This document shows, piece by piece, positions 1-4,641 of a DNA stretch of 5,469 nucleotides. Position 1 is the first letter of the stretch. Each line of letters opens with the position of its first letter. The translations under genes and the position numbers were made by a program. The notes under the pieces were generated by a model. It was not told the DNA's origin and searched no databases. It saw nothing but the letters and a program-made list of their open reading frames with translations. The stretch lies in assembly GCA_900550095.1 (NCBI GenBank), contig URRG01000179.1, positions 1 through 5,469 on the forward strand, written 5' to 3'. Origin of the DNA: an uncultured Oscillospiraceae bacterium (GTDB lineage Bacteria > Bacillota > Clostridia > Oscillospirales > Acutalibacteraceae).

Positions 1-29
1 GAAGCGGAATATTTTATGAAGTCTGAAGC

Positions 30-69
30 AGGTCCGCTCTCTCCGGAAGGGGAGGGCGGGCCTCCTTTT
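30..69 (+). terminator. Rho-independent terminator of an upstream rightward gene
   Basis: The arms AGGTCCGCTCTCTCC (30-44) and GGGGAGGGCGGGCCT (49-63) pair over all 15 positions, closed by a GGAA (GNRA-type) tetraloop at 45-48 and followed by CCTTTTA. Three of the pairs are G-U only when the RNA is read rightward; on the other strand they become A-C mismatches. The hairpin is therefore built for a rightward transcript. The U tract is short. Upstream of it only a few codons remain: one frame stops at 17-19 and another at 24-26. Either could be the end of the upstream gene, and I cannot tell which. It insulates the MATE gene from the left. Confidence 0.75.
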
Positions 70-154
70 ATCGAGGGCCTTTATGCAAAGATGCGTTCTG
101 AAAGCAGAAGAAGGCGCGGAGCGGCGGAAAGGGAAAAATGTGCCCGCTGTTCCC

Positions 155-182
155 TTGCTTTTCGGGAAGAAAGGTCTATAAT
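155..182 (+). promoter_or_regulatory. Candidate sigma-A promoter for the MATE gene
   Basis: A perfect TATAAT lies at 177-182, with a poor -35 candidate TTGCTT at 155-160 (3 of 6 matches) and a 16-base spacer. Transcription would begin near 188-190, giving a leader of about 68 bases before the MATE start codon. The site sits between the upstream terminator and the MATE gene, where a promoter is expected. The perfect -10 is the main support; the -35 is weak. Confidence 0.5.
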
Positions 183-191
183 GGGGATGTG

Positions 192-211
192 CCGCTCTGG
201 ATCGGGAGCGG
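192..211 (+). promoter_or_regulatory. Small leader hairpin upstream of the MATE gene
   Basis: CCGCTC (192-197) and GAGCGG (206-211) form a perfect 6-bp stem around an 8-base loop. It lies immediately downstream of the predicted transcription start and 45 bases before the MATE start codon. It could stabilise the 5' end of the mRNA or mark an operator. No T tract follows, so it is not a terminator. A stem this short can occur by chance. Confidence 0.3.
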
Positions 212-256
212 ATATATGAAAAAGAAGGAACGGAATCGAAAAGGGAGAGTTGCAAC

Positions 257-1672
257 ATGCATTTGCACACAGGGCTAAACCGGAACAAATCCTATGAAAT
301 GGATATGTGCAGCGGCCCGCTGCTGAAAAAGATCCTTGTATACGCGTTGCCTTTGGTGCTTTCAGGGGTCCTTCAGCTGCTCTTCAATGCGGCGGATATC
401 ATCGTGGTGGGGCGCTTCACCGGCAGTTCCGCTCTGGCGGCGGTGGGCTCTACGGGTTCGCTTATCAACCTGCTGGTGAATCTCTTCATTGGCCTTTCCA
501 TCGGCACCAATGTACTGGTGGCCCGCTATTACGGGGCCAAGGATGCGAAAGCCGTGGAGGAGACGGTCCATACCTCTGTCCTAACGGCGGGGGTCGGGGG
601 GATCCTTCTGATTTTCGTTGGATTTTTCGCCGCCCGTCCTCTTTTGGAGCTGATGGGAACGCCCGAAGATGTGATCGATCAGGCGGTGCTCTACATGCGG
701 ATATATTTCGTGGGTATGCCCGCTTTCATGTTGTATAATTTCGGGGCCGCCGTGCTCAGGGCCATCGGCGACACCCGCCGCCCGCTGTATTTTCTTCTTA
801 TAGCGGGAGTTATAAACGTTATTTTTAACCTGATCTTTGTGATCGTTTTCCATATGGGCGTGGCCGGCGTGGCTATAGCCACAGTGATCTCCCAGGTGAT
901 TTCCGCCGTGCTGGTCATTCTCTGCCTGCTGAGGACCCAGGGAATGTGCCGCCTTGAGGTTTCAAAGCTGCATATCAACAAGCATAAGCTCGTTTCCATG
1001 CTGCGCATAGGGCTGCCGGCGGGCCTGCAGGGCATCGTTTTCAGTATTTCCAACGTGCTGATCCAGTCCTCTATCAATTCTTTCGGCTCTCAGGTCATGG
1101 CGGGGAATACGGCGGCCAGCAATATAGAGGGCTTCGTATACACGGCTATGAACGCCATTTATCAGACGTCTCTGAGTTTTACAAGCCAGAATCTGGGCGC
1201 AGGGCAGTATAAGCGCATCGACCGCATTCTGGGGCGTTGTCTGATGGTGGTAGCCATAATCGGCCTGGTGCTGGGGAACGGGGCCTATCTTCTGGGAACG
1301 CAGCTTCTTGGTATCTATTCCACAGAGGCAGAGGTGATTTCCTACGGCCTTGTGAGGCTCTCTATCGTTTCCAGCACGTATTTCCTCTGCGGCCTGATGG
1401 ATGTGATGGTGGGCAGTATCCGCGGGCTGGGATATTCCGTTCTCCCCATGCTGGTATCCCTCACCGGAGCCTGCGCCTTCCGCGTGCTGTGGATCTTTAC
1501 CGTATTTTCCTGGGAAAGGACCCTCATCTGCTTGTATATTTCCTATCCTGTTTCCTGGCTCCTGACGGCCTCCGCCCACTTCATCTGCTATCTGGTGGTG
1601 CGGAGAAGGGTCTTCCCAAAAGAAGTCCTGGAGAAGAGGAAGGGCCGGCTTAAGGTTGGGAAAGCATCCTGA
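257..1672 (+). CDS. MATE family efflux transporter (NorM/MepA/DinF-like), complete
   Basis: This is a 471-residue inner-membrane antiporter of the multidrug and toxic compound extrusion family, expected to export cationic drugs or metabolites in exchange for Na+ or H+. The length is typical and about 12 hydrophobic segments can be traced, as two six-helix halves (about residues 24-224 and 250-445). Family motifs are visible in both halves: NAADIIVVGRF (44-54), GTNVLVARYYGA (83-94), LRAIGDTRRP (167-176) and its second-half counterpart IRGLGYSVLPM (388-398), plus QTSLSFTSQNLGAG (303-316). The C-terminus is a basic cytoplasmic tail. The start at 257 is chosen because AGGGAGAG (242-249) lies 8 bases upstream. 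A second ATG at 299 (residue 15, before DMCSGPL) has no comparable site. The gene appears monocistronic between the terminator at 30-69 and the hairpin at 1753-1786. The substrate cannot be predicted from sequence. Confidence 0.96.
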   Translation: MHLHTGLNRNKSYEMDMCSGPLLKKILVYALPLVLSGVLQLLFNAADIIVVGRFTGSSALAAVGSTGSLINLLVNLFIGLSIGTNVLVARYYGAKDAKAVEETVHTSVLTAGVGGILLIFVGFFAARPLLELMGTPEDVIDQAVLYMRIYFVGMPAFMLYNFGAAVLRAIGDTRRPLYFLLIAGVINVIFNLIFVIVFHMGVAGVAIATVISQVISAVLVILCLLRTQGMCRLEVSKLHINKHKLVSMLRIGLPAGLQGIVFSISNVLIQSSINSFGSQVMAGNTAASNIEGFVYTAMNAIYQTSLSFTSQNLGAGQYKRIDRILGRCLMVVAIIGLVLGNGAYLLGTQLLGIYSTEAEVISYGLVRLSIVSSTYFLCGLMDVMVGSIRGLGYSVLPMLVSLTGACAFRVLWIFTVFSWERTLICLYISYPVSWLLTASAHFICYLVVRRRVFPKEVLEKRKGRLKVGKAS

Positions 1673-1752
1673 TGCGAGCCGGCTGTAAGGCTGAGAGTCC
1701 CGTTTGCCGGGGCGTTCTTAATATCGTAATATGCCGGCGGACGGATTTTAGG

Positions 1753-1786
1753 GAAGCGGGGGCGTCTCAAAAGACACCCCCGCTTC
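1753..1786 (-). terminator. Strong hairpin between convergent genes, probable (bidirectional) terminator
   Basis: GAAGCGGGGG-C-GTCT (1753-1767) pairs with AGAC-A-CCCCCGCTTC (1772-1786) around a 4-base loop. Read rightward there is one C-A mismatch. Read leftward that position becomes a G-U pair, so all 15 positions pair. It lies 80 bases after the MATE stop and 8 bases beyond the stop codon of the leftward PF06541 gene, the usual place for a shared terminator. Neither side has a classic U run: rightward it is followed by GTTTGACATTATG and leftward by CCCTAAAATCC. The spacing and wobble fit the leftward gene better. Confidence 0.65.
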
Positions 1787-1794
1787 GTTTGACA

Positions 1795-2622
1795 TTATGT
1801 GTTTTTTTGTCCGGATTTTTTGGCTGCTCTTTTTTGGCGGCGCGCACAACGCCGTTCCTCTGCAGCGGCCCGCAGGCGCTGGAGAGCCGCCCTGTATTTT
1901 TGGGAATCCATGGAGGGGAAAGCCCCTAACAGGCGCCGGTGAAGCAGCCGCAGACTCTTTTCGATACCAGACTGCCGCTCTTGCAGCCTGCGAAGCAATT
2001 CTTCATGGGAAGAGGAGAAAGCCCGCTGTAACGATGTCAGCCCCGCCCTTCTCCATTCTTCGGATTTGGCTCGTATTTCTTTCAAGACGGATTCCAGCTC
2101 CCGGAGTTTGCCGCTGAGTTGCAGCGCCGCCCGGACGGAAGCCGCCGTATCTGCAGCAAAGCACAGGAGAGCGGCCCCGGCGATCCAGGGAAGAAACGCT
2201 TTGGGGACGGCTTCCAGCAGCCGCAGGAGAAGAGGGTGGATCCATTTCATGAGAGCCACGGCCATGAGGCCGAAGAGCAGGGAATTCCGCAGGCAGACCC
2301 TCCCCCGAATTTGAAAGCGGCGGTTGGAGTAATCCCACCAGCGGGTGTGAAAGACAGTTTCCAGCAGAAAACCCGTCGCGTACTCTACGGCGCTGGTGAC
2401 GAGCACGCCGGAGAGATACAGAAGGGGAAGACGATTTTGAAACGGCGTTAAAAGCAGGACGGTGAGAATTCCGCCCACACCGTACACCGGGCAGACGGGC
2501 CCGGTTAAAAAGCCGCGGTTGATAAACCGTTTGGCGGGGATGGAACAGTATATGCTTTCACAGAGCCACCCCAAAAAGCTGTATATAAGAAACAGAAGAA
2601 ACAACAGTATCCAGCGGTCCAA
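1795..2622 (-). CDS. PF06541 (ABC_trans_CmpB) family membrane protein, 'putative ABC transporter permease', with charged C-terminal tail
   Basis: This is a 275-residue protein of unknown function. The N-terminal 160 residues match the clostridial family usually labelled 'putative ABC transporter permease' (PF06541): FLGWLCESIY (16-25), NRGFLTGPVCPVYG (35-48), EYATGFLLE (80-88), RWWDYS (94-99) and GRVCLRNSLLFG (107-118). About five membrane segments are visible (4-20, 42-60, 66-90, 112-126, 143-160). Residues 165-275 are highly charged, rich in Arg, Lys, Glu and Leu, and look like a cytoplasmic coiled coil ending in a basic stretch. No ATPase partner or ABC loop is nearby, so the permease label is unproven. 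The start is TTG at 2622, because GGGAGGAA (minus strand, about 2631-2638) lies just upstream and the protein begins directly with the first membrane helix. The frame stays open to an ATG at 2817, but that extension looks non-coding and overlaps the predicted promoter. Confidence 0.85.
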   Translation of the reverse strand: MDRWILLFLLFLIYSFLGWLCESIYCSIPAKRFINRGFLTGPVCPVYGVGGILTVLLLTPFQNRLPLLYLSGVLVTSAVEYATGFLLETVFHTRWWDYSNRRFQIRGRVCLRNSLLFGLMAVALMKWIHPLLLRLLEAVPKAFLPWIAGAALLCFAADTAASVRAALQLSGKLRELESVLKEIRAKSEEWRRAGLTSLQRAFSSSHEELLRRLQERQSGIEKSLRLLHRRLLGAFPSMDSQKYRAALQRLRAAAEERRCARRQKRAAKKSGQKNT

Positions 2623-2746
2623 TGTTTTATTTCCTCCCTGGTGCAAATGAAGCTTCCTGTTCTGCGGGGAACGGGGAGAGTTCCTCTCAAAATGCGGGGA
2701 GCCTTTTGCGGCGCTCGTTCCAGCTGTGCAGGATTGAAATCTTTTC

Positions 2747-2778
2747 GGAGGTGGTCCGTATAGGAGAATATACCTCCT
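2747..2778 (-). promoter_or_regulatory. Leader segment with orphan Shine-Dalgarno and competing stems
   Basis: On the minus strand the leader of the PF06541 gene contains AGGAGGT (2778-2772), a full consensus ribosome-binding site, but no ATG, GTG or TTG follows within usable distance. The same bases can pair in two exclusive ways: with the nearby CTCCT (2766-2762; 5-bp stem, 7-base loop), or with ACCTCC (2752-2747; 6-bp stem). This might be a leader switch or ribosome-standby site; it might also be chance in a purine-rich leader. Confidence 0.25.
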
Positions 2779-2807
2779 CTTCCCGCAGCCGCAGCTGGGT
2801 CTTTCAC

Positions 2808-2834
2808 AGTATAGCATGTTTCCGCCGGTGGAAA
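2808..2834 (-). promoter_or_regulatory. Extended -10 promoter with overlapping palindromic operator
   Basis: Read leftward, TGCTATACT (2816-2808) is an extended -10 element with TATACT at 2813-2808. No good -35 exists at 17-base spacing (CATTTC); TTCATT at 19-base spacing is a weak alternative. Immediately upstream, the 16-base stretch 2819-2834 (TTTCCGCCGGTGGAAA on the plus strand) is an inverted repeat with one mismatched pair. A palindrome in the spacer/-35 zone fits a dimeric regulator, either a repressor or a MerR-type activator. Transcription would start near 2801 and run through about 180 bases of leader to the TTG start of the PF06541 gene. Confidence 0.5.
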
Positions 2835-2854
2835 TGAAAAATTTGTAAAACTTT

Positions 2855-2866
2855 GCGGGCGCCCGC
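2855..2866. repeat. Perfect 12-base GC palindrome
   Basis: GCGGGCGCCCGC is a perfect palindrome flanked by AT-rich DNA (AAAACTTT on the left, TATTTTT on the right). As RNA it gives only a 4-bp stem with a 4-base loop, so it is a poor terminator in either direction. It lies about 20 bases upstream of the 2819-2834 palindrome. It could be a second protein-binding site or a weak transcription end for the flippase. Confidence 0.3.
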
Positions 2867-2993
2867 TATTTTTCTGCATATCGCTGCAATTTCCAGTTTT
2901 CTGGTTGCTGATTTCTTTTTTAGTTTTGCGTCCCGCTCTGGTCGGTCCCTTTTCATGGGCCTCCGGCGCGCTTCGAACTATCGCCGGGCGGTG

Positions 2994-4346
2994 TCACAGC
3001 CCCCGGAAGAAAAGCAGGATCCCGTAGAGGATCAATGCCCCCGCTGCAGGAGGCGCCAGCCACCTGCGAAGATGGGGATGCAGCTTCGTTATCTTCAGAA
3101 GCCGGCCTATGCTGAGGGTGGCGTTGAAGATTTCGCTGAAAAACAGAACGCTGATGTATCCGGCGATGCCCCATAGGGGAAGAAGGATGGAAAGAGAAAG
3201 GATCCGGAGAAGGGAATCTACAAAATTGTATTTGAAGGAATACATCTGCTGATCGAGCCCTTTGAGCATGCCGTCCACCACATTGTCCAGATAGAGGATC
3301 GGGACGATAGGAGCCATGACGCGCAGAAGGCTTCCCGCCTCTGTGCTGCTGTAGAAGAGCTGGCAGAGGGGATGGGATAGGGCAAGAAAGCCGGCCATGG
3401 TGAGAAAAGAGAAAAACAGCGTCAGCCGTATGGCGCGGTCCGCGGTCCGGCGGATAAAGCCGCTGTCCTTTTGAGAGGCCGCCCGGGCCAGCTCGGGCAC
3501 CAAAAGAGTGCAGAGGGAACCGGCAAAGGAGGCGGGGAAAAACAACAGGGGCATGACCATGCCCTGCACAAGCCCATAGCTGGAGAGAGCCGCTCCGGAG
3601 TCGTCCCCGTGCAGGCGCAGGCCCTTGGGAATGAGGAGGTTCTCCACACTGCTCAGGCCGCTGCGGATGAAGGAACCGCAGGTGACGGGAGCGCCGATCC
3701 GAAGGATTTCCCCGGCAGAGACGCTTTTTTCCGCCGGTTTCTGCTTACGGCGGCATAGGAGCCACCCGATTCCCACCACAGAGAAGGAGCCGCATTCGCC
3801 TATGGAGGAGCCCAGCATGAAGGCCTCCATGGAGGGGAAGAGGGGAAGCAGAGCCATGGAAGCCCCGATGGTGAGAAGCTGCTCCATGATCTCCGCTCCG
3901 GCAGGCAGGTAGGAATTTCCCCTTGCCAGGAACCACCCCTTCAGGCAGGAGCAGACGGCCATAAAGGGGAGGCCGGGGGCCAGAAACCGAAGGGAACGGG
4001 CGCACTGGGGGCTGTCCAGAAGATATGCGGCCATGGGTTCAGCGCCTATAAGAAAAATCATGGCGGCAGAGAGGCTTACTGTAAGCGCGATGGCGCAGCA
4101 TTTTCCGATGGTCCTGCGGGAGCCTTTTCCTTCCGCCGCCAGCCTTGTGACGGCAAAGCCTGCGCCGGAGGTGCAAAGGGCCGAAGCCAGCATGAAGAGG
4201 GAAAAAATCAGCTGGTACATGCCCATTCCGTCCGTCCCGATCGCCTGGGCGATATAGGAACGGAACCCGATATTCATAAACCGCAGGATCAGGGAGCCTG
4301 CGGTGAGGATCAGGGCGTTGCGCAAGAATTTTCCCTTCCTTGTCAT
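2994..4346 (-). CDS. MOP-superfamily lipid-linked saccharide flippase, SpoVB/MurJ-like polysaccharide biosynthesis protein, complete
   Basis: This 450-residue polytopic protein is expected to flip undecaprenyl-linked saccharides or peptidoglycan precursors across the membrane, during envelope or spore-cortex synthesis. About 12-13 hydrophobic segments can be traced. SpoVB-type features include the N-terminal RSYIAQAIGTDGMGMYQLI (29-47) followed by TSGAGFAVTRLAAE (59-72), PLCQLFY (326-332) in the second half, and GMLKGLDQQMYSFKYNFVD (359-377), a pattern typical of clostridial SpoVB-like proteins. It is shorter than Bacillus SpoVB (about 518 residues), so it may be a paralogue; I withhold a gene symbol. 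The start at 4346 is supported by GGGAGGAA (4364-4357), 10 bases upstream. An ATG nearer that site meets a stop within five codons. The PF06541 gene lies downstream in the same direction after 371 bases. prmA is divergent. Confidence 0.88.
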   Translation of the reverse strand: MTRKGKFLRNALILTAGSLILRFMNIGFRSYIAQAIGTDGMGMYQLIFSLFMLASALCTSGAGFAVTRLAAEGKGSRRTIGKCCAIALTVSLSAAMIFLIGAEPMAAYLLDSPQCARSLRFLAPGLPFMAVCSCLKGWFLARGNSYLPAGAEIMEQLLTIGASMALLPLFPSMEAFMLGSSIGECGSFSVVGIGWLLCRRKQKPAEKSVSAGEILRIGAPVTCGSFIRSGLSSVENLLIPKGLRLHGDDSGAALSSYGLVQGMVMPLLFFPASFAGSLCTLLVPELARAASQKDSGFIRRTADRAIRLTLFFSFLTMAGFLALSHPLCQLFYSSTEAGSLLRVMAPIVPILYLDNVVDGMLKGLDQQMYSFKYNFVDSLLRILSLSILLPLWGIAGYISVLFFSEIFNATLSIGRLLKITKLHPHLRRWLAPPAAGALILYGILLFFRGL

Positions 4347-4396
4347 ATGCGGTTCATTCCTCCCGTTCCGTCTCTTTTTTCTGCCAGTTTGCTTTC

Positions 4397-4423
4397 CGCT
4401 TTTCGGCCAGCGCGGGAAAAGCG
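4397..4423 (-). promoter_or_regulatory. 8-bp inverted repeat upstream of the flippase gene
   Basis: CGCTTTTC (4397-4404) and GAAAAGCG (4416-4423) are perfect inverted copies separated by 11 bases. The repeat lies 51 bases upstream of the flippase start codon. The half-site spacing (about two helical turns centre to centre) suits a dimeric DNA-binding protein. In RNA it would be a leader hairpin with an 11-base loop. Which of these, if either, applies cannot be decided from sequence. Confidence 0.35.
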
Positions 4424-4490
4424 TTTCATATCATTCTATTCATGGAAACAGAGGAATAGGTCTGCCGGGGGCTGTTTTTTCCCTCCTGTC

Positions 4491-4501
4491 TGGTATATAA
4501 T
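4491..4501 (+). promoter_or_regulatory. Candidate prmA promoter (-10, extended)
   Basis: TGGTATATAAT contains a perfect TATAAT (4496-4501) and an upstream TGG that could act as an extended -10 for the overlapping TATATA (4494-4499). The -35 region falls in a T-rich stretch (4473-4480) with no good TTGACA match. Transcription would start near 4508, leaving a leader of about 134 bases before prmA. Confidence 0.5.
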
Positions 4502-4508
4502 ACAAATA

Positions 4509-4577
4509 TATACGCACATATGCGCCGTCCCCGTTGGGAAGCGTATGCGCATGGATGTACAGGCACATACGCATATA
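4509..4577 (+). repeat. Repeat-rich prmA leader with hairpin
   Basis: Short related motifs recur just after the predicted start site. TATGCGC occurs at 4519-4525 and 4544-4550, and ATACGCA at 4510-4516 and 4567-4573. CGCA-CATA-TGCG (4513-4524) is a small inverted repeat. GCGTATGCGC (4541-4550) pairs with GCACATACGC (4563-4572) with one C-A mismatch around a 12-base loop. The cluster could be a set of operator half-sites or a structured 5' UTR. It matches no riboswitch I recognise. Confidence 0.4.
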
Positions 4578-4641
4578 GCCGGCAGCGGGCGGCCAATGCG
4601 GGAGAGCGCAGAAAGATTACGGAAGAAATGAGGAAGCGGAA

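Larger units (their letters stand above)
2623..2993. other. 371-base intergenic region upstream of the PF06541 gene
   Basis: This gap separates two leftward genes. It holds the leader of the PF06541 gene (2623 to about 2801), an extended -10 promoter with an adjoining palindrome (2808-2834), a GC-rich palindrome (2855-2866), and an AT- and pyrimidine-rich stretch (about 2867-2960). The open frames here look like low-quality read-through sequence (Arg/Ser/Pro-rich, no family features), so I call no gene. I see no convincing terminator after the flippase stop codon, so read-through from the flippase into the PF06541 gene remains possible. Confidence 0.6.
4347..4641. other. Divergent intergenic region between the flippase gene and prmA
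   Basis: These 295 bases hold the flippase ribosome site (4357-4364), an 8-bp inverted repeat (4397-4423), a good prmA -10 element (4496-4501), and a repeat-rich prmA leader (about 4509-4577). For the flippase I see only weak promoter candidates (TAGAAT-like sequence near 4430-4440 on the minus strand) without a matching -35. No small gene is supported here. Confidence 0.6.

Noticed and set aside
16..219. A 67-codon rightward open frame upstream of the MATE gene.
   Set aside because: It starts before and runs through the terminator hairpin and the promoter, has no ribosome site, and its composition (Arg/Glu/Gly/Ser) resembles random GC-rich translation.
962..1579. A 205-codon leftward open frame inside the MATE gene.
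   Set aside because: It is the antisense shadow of a well-supported MATE coding sequence, has no family features, and its composition is low quality (His/Gln/Arg-rich).
1671..1757. TPP riboswitch-like words after the MATE gene: GGCTGAGAG near 1689, TAATATGCCGGCG near 1727 and AGGGAAGC near 1750.
   Set aside because: The conserved ACCTGATCTGG core is absent, the GCGG and AGGGAA segments are separated by extra bases, and no rightward gene follows: it lies between two convergent genes. Most likely chance resemblance. A covariance-model search (TPP, Rfam) would settle it.
2893..2904. CCAGTTTTCTGG mini-hairpin followed by a T-rich stretch, considered as a terminator.
   Set aside because: The stem is only 4 bp and the T-rich side would serve a rightward transcript, for which there is no gene.
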